A stretch of DNA of 64,000 bases from Castanea sativa (taxonomy: Eukaryota > Streptophyta > Magnoliopsida > Fagales > Fagaceae), in the NCBI RefSeq assembly GCF_040712315.1, contig NC_134015.1, forward strand, positions 9,816,945 to 9,880,944, written 5' to 3'. Shown here piece by piece: positions 13,010 to 26,771 of the stretch (position 1 is the first letter of the stretch; each line of letters begins with the position of its first letter). Both the position numbers and the translations under genes were made by a program. Below the pieces are notes generated by a model, which did not search any database, had not been told where the DNA came from, and worked only from the letters and a program-made list of their open reading frames with translations.

Positions 13010-13910
13010 GTGGCTTTTCCGGCCCCACCTCCTGTTTTTCATATTACCAAAAATACCCTTACTTTCCCATCTCTCTCACACCCACCCTCAAACACCGACA
13101 CACAAAAAGAATCACACACAGTCACTCTCTCTCTCTCAAATCAACGTAAGCCTTGTCTGCTTGTTCGATTGAGGTCTCAAATTTGCGTATTTGAGTAAGT
13201 GTTGTTATTGCCTGTAGTTCATTTTTTTTTTTTAACAATATTTGGCATTAATTTTACAAGGGTTGGAATCTAGTGATGCTTGTAAATTGCAAAAGTTCGG
13301 TCTTGATATTTCATTGAAATTCATTAAATTTGTAAATCCTGCCAATTTGAACAAAAAAAAAAAAAGAGTAAATGGTTAAACTTATAAAATAAAAAAAAAT
13401 TAATGGGTTGAATTGGTTAAACTTAATTTAGTAAATGGTTATGTTATAGCTGCTAAGGGAATTTTGGGGCAGAAAAAGAAAAATGGAAGTTGTATTTTTT
13501 CAATCAGTGAGGGCTAGTGGTGATTTGATTGACAGTGTTTTGGCAACCTTGGTAGAGACACAAAGTTGTTCCTGATCCTTCTTTCTATGGGCTGCAAAAT
13601 GAGAGACAATTGTAGATATTGCTGATTCTGGTTTTTACAACTTTTTAGAGTAAGCTGGTATGCAATTCATGACATAAGACATAAAATATGATCTTGAGAT
13701 TTTATACTTCTTGAAATGATTTTCATGCTAATTTTTAAGAAATTGTAAGATTGGTTTTTCTTTGGTTGCATTCCCTATAGATTTCACTTGACACTTTTTT
13801 TCCTGTCAACCTTGTGTGAACTATTTTCTTGTAATTTTTCAGTACTTGGGTTGTTGGTCACTGTTATTGGGTCAGATTTCAACCAAAACATGGTCTGAAA
13901 ATTTTTATTT

Positions 13911-14076
13911 TTCTGGAAATTGCCAATGTTCTTTGGGCTAAATGGCACCTCCAAAACCCATATAAGTATGGGTGGTGAGTGCGGTTGGGGGTCCAAATCC
14001 CTTTGGGTGTATGAGTAACTTACCAAGAAAAACAAATAGTAATAGAAAATCAAAAAAAAAAAAAATTCTGGAAATT
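13911..14076 (+). mobile_element. tRNA-derived SINE candidate in EBM1
   Basis: An insert ending in an A-rich tail (about 14020-14065) is flanked by the direct repeat ttctggaaatt (13911-13921 and 14066-14076). Inside, gggtggtgagtg and ggtccaaatccc resemble the A and B boxes of a Pol III promoter. A related copy lies at about 30535-30650 at the matching place in the copy B EBM fragment, so the insertion predates that duplication. The A-B spacing is short, so the assignment is tentative. Confidence 0.5.
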
Positions 14077-14936
14077 TTTATATGGTCTTCACATTTCAAA
14101 TTGAATTGGAATTTATTAAACTTGACTTGAAGCTGGAAGTTCCTGAGCCTTTCCACTTCTCAGTATCAAATCAAAAAGGGAAAAAGAGAAAAGGGTCTAA
14201 TTGCTTGTCCTTCTGCAGTTAGGAAAGCAGCACCTGGATCTGAATTTTTGTGGAATCAGTTATTCTGTAGAAGTTTTAAATGGGCACAAAAAGCTCATGC
14301 CAAAGGGGATGTTTCAGAGGCATTCTCTCAATGTCACTGATATTCTGCATCCTGATGGTCAAAACTTGCTTGCCTTTCCTGTTCCTCTACCAGATCATCC
14401 TGGGAGAATTCCCCATAAGGGGGAGCATGGTGGTGATCATGAGGTTTATAGCTAAATCCAAAACCTATTTAGTTTATATATTATTTTATTTTAGAATTAC
14501 ATTTATGATTTTGGATCCCATGCGAGTGGAGTTATGGAGTAAAAATCTAAATTTTGATATGCTTGGAATACATATAATTTAACTTTAATTTGTGTAGATT
14601 GGAAAAGATGTTGCCACACAATACGTTCTGGGTTGGGATTGGATGGCTCCTAAAAGGTGACTATGTTTTTTTTACCTTTGATCGTGGTTTATTTTTTTCA
14701 ATAATGATATTGTTATCTCTAGTTTCTTGTTGGAAAATGAGAGACAGTAGATGCGTATTGATAAGAAATTATTTGAACTTTCCTGTCAGAACCAAAACAA
14801 GACAGGTTTCTACAGATATTTGAAACATATTTTTAGTGAATAGTGTCAGTGTGATACATCATTGAGAGATCGGTTATACAGTGGAGAATTATTTGGTTGA
14901 AAATGGGTTACAGCTATAAGAATAATTCTTATCTAG

Positions 14937-15090
14937 TTTTTTTTTTTTGATAAATAATGCAATTCTTATTGATATAAAAAATAGGGTTGCCCAAGTATAC
15001 ATGGAATATACAATAGGGGACTGTACAATCAATTATACAAAGTACATGAGTCTATCAAATCAATAACAAAACATAAAGATAGACTAGGCA
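14937..15090 (-). mobile_element. LINE (L1-type) 3' tail, inserted antisense
   Basis: Read on the minus strand it runs '...tatacttgggcaaccctat... atcaataagaatt... atttatcaaaaaaaaaa', the typical 3' end of plant L1-like elements with its A-tail at 14937. The equivalent intron positions at about 31000 (copy B) and 49260 (copy D) lack it. The 5' boundary is unclear; the related insert may extend to about 15420. Confidence 0.55.
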
Positions 15091-16803
15091 AAACTGACAT
15101 CCAATCCAACAAAGTTCTAAAGATAATGAATTTTAAGGGACACAAAATCCTGTTAACTGAGTTTGACCTAGAAGAACAAAATATAGGCATACAATATACA
15201 GTGGATTCATCAAATACAGATAATGTTTTATCCTTCAAAATTCCAAGCTTTTGTTCATTTCATCGATCCTTATATGAGTGGATATCAGCTTCAGGACAGT
15301 TTTCCATTTCTAATTAGATGCTTGATCTTTGTAATTTTCATTAATATTGTTGTTGTATGTCTTGCATACTTCCCTTGTAAATGGGTTGCACCTCTGCTAT
15401 TTAATATGTTATTTACTGAAAAAAAGGGTTTTGAAAGGGAAAGTCATGTGATGCCGAAACTTCTATATGCATTCTCCCATGATAAAGAAGGGAAATTCCA
15501 CGGACATTCACTTCTGATTGTGTCTTTTGCATTTAAGAATGTGCTTTTTTCTTATTGTAACCTATCCATTTGTTCTATTGACAGTTGAATGAACCATATA
15601 TTCATAGAATATATCAAAGAAAAATAATTCTGTTTCTAAGTACTTGACATTTGTATGATTACAGGGATAGGAACACTTGCATATGGGATGAGGTGTCTGT
15701 ATCAACAACTGGGGTGAGCTGTATTGCATAACTTCCTTCCATAACAATAGATATGTGATAAACCATCATGTTAATGATATTTGGAACTTTTAAATGAATG
15801 CACTAGTGTAAGATTAATGGTACCCTCATAAGCTGTTGATATGCATGGTTATGAAACATGTAGTATAGATCTCTTCTGTAGTTCCTTATAAACTTTTATT
15901 CATAGTCATGCCATTCTTTTTGAATTAGAATTTCAATATTTAACGGCGCTATTGTTTCGTTGGGAGAATTGTTCTATTTATTTTGTAATCATATAATTTT
16001 GATACTGATGCTTTATTATTTGATGCAGCGAGTGAAAATAATTGATCCCCACTTGGTTTCATTGTTTTTTGACGATTACAAGAGGGTGTATTTGCATTCT
16101 ACAACAGAGTTAGAAAATAGAAGTGCCTGGGTTGCTGAGTGTTCTTTGAATATCCAAGTAACAATGGGAGTTGAGGGAAACATTTGTTTAGTACAGCATC
16201 TTCAGACTCAAAACTTGTCATTCCCTGCTGGATCACATATGCAATATACATTTCCTGAGGTCAGTGATAGCATTCATTCTTATGAGAATTTTGAGAAGAA
16301 TAGTCTTCTTTCAGCTTGCCTCTTTCTTAAGCAATTCAAAATTTAAGATACTCTTCTTTTGCTAAGAAGTTACTAACCATTAAGAGCAAACTTCATAGTA
16401 TCTCTAGGACAATATTAAGTCTTTGCCCCCATTGGATTGCCCCCACATGGAAAATCTAAAAACAAGATTAGACTGGCTTGGAAATAAAGTTTAGGAACTA
16501 GGCTATGTGAGCTATCTACGTCCTTCTTCCCAATTGAGGTGAAGAAGACTTGTCGACTTATTCTAGCATCTTATGAGACCTCTAATATTTATCATAAAGT
16601 CTGATTATTAATAACCCTGTCTCTTTTGGTGTTAATACATTCCTCCTAATGCTTCTGACACTTGGTATACCCTCTCTTTTTTACTCAAGTACTTTTTCTT
16701 CTTTTTTCAGCTAAAGGATTGCTTATGTTTCTACTCATTAAATATGCTCTTAAGTCTTATCTATTTGATGTATAGAATTTACTGTGGTGATGGTGGTTCA
16801 CCT

Positions 16804-16807
<4 letters not shown>

Positions 16808-16877
<70 letters not shown>
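16808..16877. repeat. compound (TA)n(GA)n microsatellite
   Basis: About 16 TA units (16808-16840) are followed directly by about 18 GA units. It borders the inverted-repeat element at its right. Confidence 0.95.
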
Positions 16878-16878
<1 letters not shown>

Positions 16879-16879
<1 letters not shown>

Positions 16880-17626
16880 GTTCAAGTTACACTTGGTGTA
16901 ATTTCACAAGAGTTACACCTTTTTATAGTAATTCATATTCATAAGATCTAAGTGTGAAAAAGACACCACTTAACATGTCATTAATATAGAGTTATTAATT
17001 GCCACATTAGCTAACTTTCCTAAAAAGACCCACCCACATTCAATGTACCTATCACTTGATCTTTTTCCATTTAAAAAAAAAATTAATGAAGGAAAATGAT
17101 ATTTTCATAATATTGTTCATACTTCCTTAACTATCTCTCACATATTGAATTTCTCGTAGATTTTTCGATTGAGGGAGGTTATTACACAAATAATAAAAAG
17201 AAATTAGAAAATTAGTAATTATTTAGTAATCCATTAATGATGATCCCTCCCCCCACTGTCTCTGATCATAACAGTACCAGTTAGTCAATCTCATTCTATG
17301 GAATTGTAACATGGGATCCTTACTAAGGCAGAGCACTTTTGCACATTTAATATTGTATGTCCATGTAGTAAATCGTGTAAAGAAATAAAGGCAATGAGAA
17401 AGAAATTTACCAAAATTAAACACAGAATCACATCATCAACAAAGTCTTGACCAACTAACAATAATTAGCTACAGTTTTCAGTATCCAAAGAGGATGAAAC
17501 ACAACAAAATTAAATAGGGACACAAGTTCAACTCAGGTTGAATTAAGGATTTATTTTATTTTATTTGTGTAATAACCTTCCTCAATAGCAAAATCTACCA
17601 GAAATTCAATATGTGAGAGATAGTTA
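16879..17626. mobile_element. MITE with long inverted arms, in an EBM1 intron
   Basis: The segment at about 17133-17200 (taactatctctcacatattg ... ggttattacacaaata) returns inverted at about 17548-17626 (tttgtgtaataacc ... caatatgtgagagatagtta), giving arms of about 70 bp. DNA left of the left arm (16900-17130) is related to 49340-49545 in EBM2, but there the whole segment is in the opposite orientation. Outer boundaries and target duplication were not resolved. Confidence 0.6.
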
Positions 17627-18420
17627 TTGATATTGTACATTACCATTAAAGAAAGGTGGAACCATAAAAGAGCCCCTCCTCCCCCAAGTTAAAAAATTGC
17701 ATACTGCGCCCAAGGAATATAGCCTTAATTACTTATTCGTGCCTTGAATTATCCAAAATGATATCTAGAGATGTGTAATTTCTGATTACTGAGCATTTGG
17801 AGCATCCAATTATTATGGATTCAAATATCCTCAATTCTCATTAGGAGGTCGAACGAAGGACCTATGGAAGTTGGGGTAGCCCAATCCCCATAGGCGTTTT
17901 TATCTAGTTTTAGGCTCTCAATACTTCCGTTGTAGGTTATAATGGAACGAATTTGCAGCTTTTCTTCTACAATTCTGACTTATGGTGGCCAAATGGTTTG
18001 GGAAAACACTCCTTGTAAAATGTTCATATTACTGTTGATGTAAAGGGATATGGAGAATCTGATGCTTGGAGCCATCTATTTGGCTTCCAAAAAATTGAGT
18101 CATATTGTTAGTGCCACGGGTGGGAGGTATTGCTTTGTATGCCTTCTAGAACATTTACATAGGTTTTTATTTTGATATTATGATATGTAGTCTATAAATT
18201 TTTGATTTACAGGTTGTTCAAGGTCAACAGACAGCCTATCTTTATCCATGGTGGTAATTGGATATTGTCAGATGGGTTACTATGTCTTTCAAGGGAACAT
18301 TATGAAACAGACATCAAGTTTCATGCTGACATGAATTTTAATATGATCTGCTGTTGGGGTGGTGGATTGGCTGAGAGGCCAGAATGTTATCATTATTGTG
18401 ATATGTATGGACTTCGGTGA

Positions 18421-18424
<4 letters not shown>

Positions 18425-18452
<28 letters not shown>
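18425..18452. repeat. (CT)n microsatellite at an EBM1 exon-intron edge
   Basis: About fourteen CT units follow the CDMYGL exon. The same run, shorter, lies at 51260-51278 in EBM2, so it was inherited through the duplication. Confidence 0.9.
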
Positions 18453-18456
<4 letters not shown>

Positions 18457-20880
18457 GTGTGTGTGATCAATTATAGAGGGTGTATGGAAAATAGAAATAG
18501 AAATTTAGAACAAACAACCACACAGGGAACATAGAGATAGAGACTTACATGGTTCAGCTTTGGACATATGTCCAAAGGTGGGCATTGAGGAGAAAAATTG
18601 ACTAACAAAGGTGACTACAATAGTTGCACAAAACTAAACTCCAAATACACCCAACGAGCTCTTTCTTAATAATAACAAATATTATGGCTACAAAGTCGGT
18701 TTGGTGACTTTTTGTGGAGACTACCCAACCAAATAGGACTGGCAATACTATTTGCTTTCTCGTATTGAACAAGAAGATGAAAAACAAACCATACCAAAGT
18801 CAGCAACTGTTCTTAGCGCACATGTAAGGGTTAGTTCCACAGCTAGAGAAAAAGTAAGGAAAGTGAGAAGTTGATGGACATAGTTGGGTCTAAACCATTT
18901 GGCTTAAGCTTTTGGGTTTGAGTGGTTCCCCAATATATAACAACAGGTACCTCAATGTATTTCTATAGGCTCTAGGTGGACCTCAAGGACACTTCTCAAC
19001 CTAAAAAATTGGTATTAGAGTTATGGTTCAACTTTTGGTTCGAAATTTTGGACAAGTGTTATTTATAAAAAAAAAAAAAAATGAATAAGTGTCTTGGTTT
19101 TGATGTGGTTGGTGTGAATTTGGTTATTGCTATATTTAATGCAACTCTTGTATGCACACTCTGGATTTGCTAAAGACTCACATGCAATGGGAAGCTAAGT
19201 TGATGTGGTAGAGGCTCACATGGGAGGGGGAGGTCTATTGTGAGTGAGGGTCGAGTCCCATATTAAAAAAGTAAAGAAAGTGAAGAGTGGATATATATAG
19301 TTGGGTGCAAAACCTATTGGATGAAGCTTTTGAGATAGAATGATGTCCCTATATGTATATCAATGGGAGGTTGGTGGGTTAGTAAAATTGGGACAAATCT
19401 TGGAACATCAAAGTTTATAGATTCACCAAAATTTGTATGCTTTATACTGAGGGTATTGTCACAGGATGCTTGCAGCGTAAGATGCTGGGAATGCCAAGAA
19501 AGTGTTGTAGAGAGTTTTATAACTGATAAAAGCTTTTTAAATTACAGATTCTCTTAAAAGCTTAAGCTATTGGGAATAGTAAATTTAAACATTTAACCAC
19601 ATACTTCTAGTACTGTTACATATGGGCTCTAACTCCCGTTTATAAGGGGAGGCCCAACACATGAGATTTTAATTGGGAGGTTGAGTGGAGGAGTAGGGAT
19701 CAAACTCAAAACCTCCCACTTAGATACCATGTTAAATTGCCGATTATCCTAAAATTTCAAGCGATTGGGATATGGTAAATTTAATCATTTAACCACATAC
19801 TTCCAACAAAACTAACAACTATAATATGCAATTCTTTCCTAATAATGATGGTGTTCTTGTAACCATATAAATTGATGATATGTTAATCACTGAAATCAGT
19901 CCAATTATGAAAGTTACTATAAATTGTGGCATTGTTGATTTTTATAATGCTTTTAAAAATTATTCGGGTATTTATTTTCTTTGACTTAAATTGTCCACCG
20001 AGCTTTTGCCTTCAACTGTAGAGTACTAACATAATGGCAATAGTGTGTCACAAGCAAAATTTATTTCCTTTCCTCTAAGTGTCAAAAGTTGATTTTAAAA
20101 CAAGCATTACTGATGTTATAAGAACAAGTTAAGACATGAGCAAGCCTATGCTTGTGAGAAAATTCTTTATTTTCTTTGGTACAACTCAACACTTCTTGAT
20201 TTCTAATTTCCAGGTCAGCTACATGGATTATTACTACCATCATTATCATTTGACCTTGACCTCTATTTCAGGCTATACACTTTGTTAAACAATTGTCTAT
20301 TTTATCTTTTCTGATTGCCTCTGCCTTAGACCTAATATATTTCTAGTCTCCTCTTGTTCTCGAATGATTTGAAATTTAAATAAAGGACTCCTTACAAGTC
20401 AGCTCAGAGGTTTTTGTTTACAAAAATTGTCTTAATCAAATTTTCTATATCTTCTCCTCAAAGCTACGTCTAGATTTTAGTGAATACATTCATTCTGTAG
20501 ACTATCTTTAATTGCCATTATCAATGATTTAACTAAATTACTTAGGATAATGGCTTTGTTGAGCTCAGTTGTATTTTTTAATTGCCATTTACAGCATTGT
20601 TTTTTTCAAAAAAGTTATTTGACATTGTCTGCTGTTTGATATATTGCAGTAGGAGCCTTTGGTACTTTTAATTTTGGCACACTTGGTTATTTAGTAACTG
20701 AAGCTATAAAATGTTCCTATTGGAACGAATTCTGCATTGCATTATTTTGAACGATTTATTCTCCTGAGACCCAAGCCTGTCTACAGGGTTAAATATGGCT
20801 GAAGTATAACCAAACCTAAGGATTCCAATATTCTAAGTTATTTCAGTATTAAATTACTCTAGTATAACTTGGTCCATTGG
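18453..20880. other. large EBM1 intron, conserved in EBM2
   Basis: The stretch is collinear with 51279-54380 of EBM2 apart from insertions. It includes (A)n near 19067 and relict tnn-like direct phrases ('ttaaccacatacttct' at about 19596 and 19790). No independent gene is supported. Confidence 0.5.
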
Positions 20881-21142
20881 GCTGATTTGATTTTTGTAGG
20901 TGTGGTAAGAGTTTTGGAGTATTGAAGACATTGAAATGGTGACCCGGTATCAAATCCAAATGGTCCCCTGGATCACAATCTTCTCTTACTATGTGCAAGA
21001 GGCACTGTCAAGTTTCTAAGGAACCATCCAAGTCTTGCTCTTTGGGTAGGTGAAAATGAGCAAGTTCCACCAGATGACATCAACAGAGCTTTCAAAAATG
21101 ACTTGAGACTCCATCCTTATTTCGAAAATTCCAATGAAATCA

Positions 21143-21563
21143 GTAACTGGTTTTTTCCCCTTATTTTTTGTTTCCAAAAACAATTTTCTATTTTTGAGAC
21201 TAAAAAACTTGTTTGGCAACCCAAAATGAATAGAAAACAAAAACTGTTCTCAAAACTCAATTTTTGAAAGAAACTGAAAACATGTAAAAGGTTGTTTTCA
21301 GTTTCTAATTTTCAAAAGTCAATGAAAACACATATTTAATTTAATGAATCTGTCTCATTTAATGAGTTAGCATTAGAGTTCAAATCCTAGTAACAACATA
21401 TTTTAGTATTTTCTATTTTTTTATTCAGAAAACTATCTTTTTAATTTCAATTAACCAAACATGTTTTTTATTTAAAAAATACAAGAAAATTGTTTTTTAT
21501 TTATATTCCCAAAAAAAGTTTTTTGAAAATAGAAAATAAAAACTGTTATCAAACATAACCTTA
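21143..21563. mobile_element. transposon insertion inside an EBM1 exon (MULE-like ends)
   Basis: EBM2 reads straight through here (aatgaaatcagcaaatcttc at about 54610), while EBM1 carries about 420 extra bases rich in 'caaaaacaattttctattt' and ending 'aaaactgttatcaaacataacc'. Ends built on 'tttggtaacagtttttattttctattttcaaaa' recall a common plant MULE/MITE class. The inverted ends are imperfect and the target duplication is not clear. Confidence 0.55.
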
Positions 21564-23420
21564 ATCTTTTGAAGCTTTATCTGCAGTGTCAAAAGATCCT
21601 AGCCAATATTTTGATGGTACACGTGTTTACATCCAAGGATCCTTGTGGGATGGATTTGCAAATGTAAGGGGGCTTCACTGATGGCCTTATGAAATCCAAA
21701 ATCTTGAAGCATTATTTAAGAATGATTTTTACAGCCATGGATTCAATGCTGAGGTTGGTTTTGTCGGGATGGCTGTTGCAGATACTATCAGAGCAACAAT
21801 GTCTCAAGAAGACTGGCAGATTCCATTGTTTAAGCAACTTCCTAGTGGGTACATGGAAGAAGTTCCAAACCCCGTATGGGAATAACATAAATACATTCCC
21901 TATTCAAAGCCAAAAAAATGTGTTGATCAGATTGAACTTTATGGAACCCCAAAGGATCTTGATGATTTTTGTTTAGAGGTAAATCAAAATTTTCTCTAGC
22001 TATTCTAGATGCCTATTGCTTTTCTCTTTTTTTGTTTTTTTGCTTTTTTTTTGTGGTGACCTAACTTGAAATGATCATCAAGCTTAACTGGCTAACTACA
22101 TTCAATTTAGAGCTCTGCTGGAGGGTTGGACTTCCCGTAAATACACTAGTCCTGATTTGGAAGGCACAGAACCCTTGGACTGGTCTTGGTGATCAGTTAA
22201 ATAATCATCTCCTACACCAATCGGCAGGTTTCTATGGCTGTCACTGTGCTGGAAAACCAATCCATGTCCTGCTGAATCTGGCTACATATTTTATAGAGGT
22301 AATTTCTACACTAGTAAGAGTTATAATTTATGAGTTTGGATTGGATTTTGAAATTCAATGAATATTTAATATCTGATGAAATGTTTTCATAGGACACATA
22401 TTGAGCCTGAATAATCTTTTGAATTCATTCAATAAATTTGATATATTTGTTTTGACAGAACAAAATAAAACGTTAGTAAAAAAAAAATCTAGCAAAAATG
22501 CTCATAGCTGATTTTCTTTTTGTTTTTGTATGTGTGGGTTGACAAGACCAGGGGTGGCTGAAATGCTTAAATTTGTGTTTCTTAAACCAAATAATATTTC
22601 AAAAGGGAGCACATATGAAACTAATGCATTTTACTCAAAGACGTTCTTCGTACTAATGCTATTTAGAATGATACCATGCATCCAGAGATGGTATGTAACT
22701 TTGCAATTGTTTTCTGATCCTGCCATCAGCAAGTTGGCAATACTACGTCTGAGGAACTGTCTAACATAGCTATTGAAGTCTCAGTCTGGGATCTAGAAGG
22801 TACATTTCCGTACTACAAAGTTTTTGAAAATCTCTCTGCTCCGGCCAAATAACAGTACCCATAGTTGAGATGAAGTATATAAAGTCTAAAAACCCAAAGC
22901 TGGTCTACTTCCTTCTCCTCAAACTCTACCACACATCAGACTATGGTATTTTATCTTGGAACTTTTACTGGTTGCATCTATTTGGTGGAGATTACAAGCT
23001 GCTGGAGCCATACGGAATGAAAAAAATAACCCTCAAGATTACATCCAAGGTTTTTATCAAAGGGTTCACTTATAAAATTGAAATGCATGTTGAAAATGCG
23101 GCCAAGAAAGCTGACTCTAACGGATTAACCTATATGAACAAATAACGTAAGAACGTTATTCCCATTAAGATCACTTTTAAGGTAAGACTAAGCTCCATTC
23201 AAGGAGAGTATGAAAGAAAAAAGGACTTTATATCAACGATCGACTGTTAGAATTCTTCCTGTTCATTACTCAGACAACTATTTCTCGCTGGTGTCCAGCA
23301 AGGTTATTCCCATTAAGATCACTTTTAAGGTCCCTCCAGGTGTCATGCTTTGAGTTTCACTTCATGGCTGGAATGACCATGACTGTCCATTGAGCTGGGT
23401 AAAGAATACTCTTTTAATGT

Positions 23421-26400
23421 TTGTTTGCAACCTTGTGGAAGTATAAAATCTATTGAGGTCAAGTTTTACAGAGGAAATCATTATCACAAGTTCCTGGAAT
23501 GCTGGAAATTAATTTCCAACTCTTACATACTTAATTGTCCTTTTTTGCACCGAGAAACATTTTTTACTTAAAGTTTCACTAGTAATACTAGGAATGAAGC
23601 AGCTAAATAAATTGAGATAACCTTCTGTATTTCTGCCAATGTTATTTAGTTATTCTTAAGTGAAATACCTTTAATATATGGTGTTGACTCCGTGTGTAAA
23701 TAATTTGCAGATGTGGACCTTTTTATCACTTGCTTTTTGTGCGTGTTTTCTCAATACTTTATGTCTTGTTTAAGGGAGTGATGGAATGAAAGAAAGATAC
23801 AGAGAGGAAGGGTGTTTATTCAATTAAAAAAAAGGGTAAGGGATGAGTGAAAGAAATGCATATGAATTTAGTTTGTTTAGCAAACTGGGAATTGGAATTT
23901 GAATTTGGATGCTTTGAAATCTAAAGTATAAAATTCTATATAATTTTTCAATTGTCCTTTTTTGTTGACAAAAACAATAGAAATCAATATTAGAAATTTC
24001 AAAAGTAAAATTTTGAGTAAATTCCAACTCAAAATTCATCATCTAAATGTAACACAAGAGATAAATTGTGCAAGGAAATGTTACTATGAAGATTTAACTC
24101 CAAGTTGGTAAGGAAGCATAAATGCCTTGCTTGCTTCTTTTGTTCCTTTTTTTTCTTTTGTGTTGGAGAAAGTATTTCAAAAGTAAGATTTTGAATAAAT
24201 TCCAACTCAAAATTCATCATTTAAATGTAACATGAGATAAAATTTCATTTGGGTATAACCTAGATAGCATAAAGAAATCTCATAAATGAATGAGAAAATT
24301 TAATGTTAGCATGGACATGTTTGGAAACACAAAAGAAAGAGGAAAAGAAGAAGAAGAAAAAGGAAGTAAGAAATGTTACTATGAAGATTTAAGTCTAAGT
24401 TGGCAAGGAAGCATAAATGTCTTGCTTGCTTGCTTCTTTTGTTCCTTCTTTCTTTTGTTTTCTTTTATGTTGGAGAAAGTATTTCTTCTTTGACACAATG
24501 ATATGATAATCTATTGAGTTGGACAAGGTATATCTTCTTTGGCACAATAGCATGATAATCCTATAAATATAGTAGAAGTTGTAAAGGGTTTTCATATGAA
24601 CTTAGCCTTAAGAAAATTGATACATAAACTAATTTGGAAGCTTCCCAAGGTGTGTTTTGAAGCCAAAATTGGATTCTTCTTGTTGTAAGTTTTAATAGTT
24701 GCTTTTGTAAATTTGTTCATGTGTATGTGTGTTTTTGTAGTGGTATTCATAACTAGTAGGTTACTTTGCTTATTTAAAATTTGTCATATAAATGTTAAAC
24801 GTAGGGATTATATTGCACTTGTTGCTATATTTTTATGAGATATATTACTTTAAATGGTTTGGTTTACGTTACATTTGATGCAATTTTGATAAATAGTATA
24901 TCACTCAACTTTTTTTTTACATAAATCATTATTTTCTTCAATCATGTTTTTATTTAATATCTATTACAAGTTAATCACACGCAAAATTTCAAAATAATTA
25001 GTTGCTATTTATTGTTAAATTTATAATGGAGCCATTTACTATATTTAAGAATGTAAAAAACTATAATCGCTCTTCATAGATTAATGAGCTTTTCATGTCT
25101 AATCACCTTGATATTCAAATAGAATAATAGATCATCCTAATACTTGGTAAGCATGATAGTTGGAGAAAGAAATCTAGTCTAATAGTGGGATTAACAAACT
25201 ATTATTATGGAAAAAAAGTATTGAGGAATATAACTTCAGTAAAAGTTACCAAGAAGTCTAACTCAAACCAATTTCTATCAAATATTTGTTTTGTCCTTTA
25301 TTAGTACTAAAATAGTTTACATTTGTTCTCAAACAGTACCAAACATTTTTCCACCATTTTTATCACGTGGGGAAGTGAGGAGTTGAAAATAAATTCTTTT
25401 CATGAAGAACATCTGCCAGTGCCACCAAGCTAAATAACTTTTGGCAAAATATTAATATACATAAATGTTAAGGGAGTGATAGACTCAGCATTAAAAAAAA
25501 TATAAATATTTGTTAAATGAAAAAAAAAAAAAAAAATCCATCATGTTGCAGAACCGAGCTCACATGAGGTTTACGTAAAGCTCTAAAAGGCTTTACTCTT
25601 TCATTTTTTTATCCCCATACCACCTTTATGATGTTCAATTTTTCAATAAAAGTATTATTAATTAAAAAAAAAAAAAATTTCTCCCGGAGATTTTGTTGGA
25701 TTAGCTTTGTTGTTATGAGTTGTAATGGGTAATCTAGGTTAAGTAAAATCTTGTATAAAGAAATAACAATATATAAATATGAAGGCAAACTTAGTTGCAC
25801 TACTTACTTATATATTGAATAAAGGCAAACATAGATATGTGTTAGATGATTTTAAATAAATGATAACGATTGATATTAACAAGAGAAAAAAAAAAGTAAA
25901 AAACAAATTATATTTTTCTAATAACAAGAATGGAGGATCAATTAAAAAAATAGTTTGAATTTTTGTTGTGAAAGCATTCTTACTATTTTATTTCAAACTT
26001 TTAGATGCATTCCTTTTATTTTTTTTAAAAATCACATCTATTTTTAATGAAATCAAGTAAACTTTTAGATGCATTCTGTTTACTTTTTTAAAAATCATGT
26101 TTATATTTAATGAAATCAAGTAAAGTAATTCCTATTTACACAATACTTTTATGCTTTCCCAGGAAAAAAAAAACTTTTATTTTGAATGAAAATCAATAAA
26201 AAGATTTTCAATCAATACAGTTGTTTTTAGGCCTTTCACTGTTTCACATTAAAAAATAAAAAATTCCCAGTACCCAACAAAAGTAAATAGCCATGGGCCA
26301 CACCCAACTGACCCAAGCCCAAGGCCTTTAAAGAACATTCACGATCAAACTCCAACCTGCTGTGCTGAGTCACGCCCGAATCCGTCTTTTTAATTTTAAT

Positions 26401-26471
26401 TTTTTTATAAAACTTTTTACATTCAATTCTAATTCATTGAGAGCCATAAAAAGTAAAAACAAAATTGCTGC
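23421..26471. other. EBM1-DC1-1 intergenic region
   Basis: The region is collinear with 56480-59343 of copy D and has no gene. It contains a local repeat (24010-24190 echoed at 24210-24430: 'aatgttactatgaagattta', 'aaggaagcataaatg'), poly-A runs near 25520 and 25665, and AT-rich DNA up to the DC1 promoter. Confidence 0.5.
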
Positions 26472-26485
26472 TATATAATATATAT
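26472..26485 (+). promoter_or_regulatory. probable TATA element of DC1-1
   Basis: tatataatatata lies about 290 bp before the ATG, in a block (26440-26520) that is nearly identical upstream of DC1-3 (59343-59350). A CT-rich stretch follows, as in many plant 5' leaders. The start site was not determined. Confidence 0.45.
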
Positions 26486-26650
26486 TCAACTCAAAGAAAA
26501 AAGCAGCAATTCTCATCTCATTACGCAGTCTCTCTCTCTCTTTCTTTTTTTGTTATCTAATTGATTTTTTATTTTTATTTATTTATTTATTATTATTTGG
26601 ATTCGCCCAGGCTCCCCAGCCCTTTCTTTCTATTCTACGTATTATTATTT

Positions 26651-26718
26651 ATGCCCTTTTTTCTTTTTATTTTTATAAACAATAAAGAAATTTGATGATG
26701 ATGATGATATGTGTGTGA
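26651..26718 (+). other. two tandem upstream ORFs in the DC1-1 leader
   Basis: A 15-codon ORF (26651-26695) ends in TGA that overlaps the ATG of an eight-codon ORF beginning with four Met codons (26695-26718). The Met-repeat uORF is also present before DC1-3 (59544-59573, ten codons). They would matter only if transcription starts at the TATA element, which is inferred. Confidence 0.4.
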
Positions 26719-26771
26719 TTGTTTGCATGTGGTCATACAATTAAATAAATAAAGAAGATAGATTAGATTAG

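Larger units (their letters stand above)
13010..23420 (+). pseudogene. EBM: mannosylglycoprotein endo-beta-mannosidase pseudogene, copy A
   Basis: Plant EBM is a GH2 enzyme that cuts Man-beta1,4-GlcNAc in N-glycans. Remnant exons in order: about 13545-13640 (LATLV...IVDIADSG, frameshifted), 14219-14443 ([19 protein letters not shown]), 14598-14656 (GKDVATQYVLGWDWMAP), 15665-15713 (RDRNTCIWDEVSVS), 16029-16259 ([18 protein letters not shown]), 17937-18125 (LWWPNGLGK), 18211-18420 ([22 protein letters not shown]), 20900-21980 ([11 protein letters not shown] with the GH2 Asn-Glu acid/base pair), 22085-22300 and 22720-23400 (YDGILSWNFYWLHL-type, then HYSDNYFSL). Nonsense codons lie at 18016-18018, 20906-20908 and 21883-21885, with frameshifts near 18100, 21665 and 22150. 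Most of the acidic linker before HYSDNYFSL is missing. Introns carry SINE, LINE, MITE and MULE-like insertions. It cannot encode a working enzyme. Confidence 0.85.

Noticed and set aside
13784..14156. Minus-strand ORFs of 72-89 codons around 13.8-14.1 kb
   Set aside because: They read through a SINE candidate and its A-tail on the antisense strand (poly-Phe runs), with no conservation in copy B.
14201..14582. Two overlapping ORFs of 84 and 100 codons as separate small genes
   Set aside because: They are EBM exon 2 and its shadow frame running into the intron; the peptide aligns to endo-beta-mannosidase.
18202..18420. 72-codon ORF with [11 protein letters not shown] as an independent gene
   Set aside because: It is one EBM1 exon with its splice borders.
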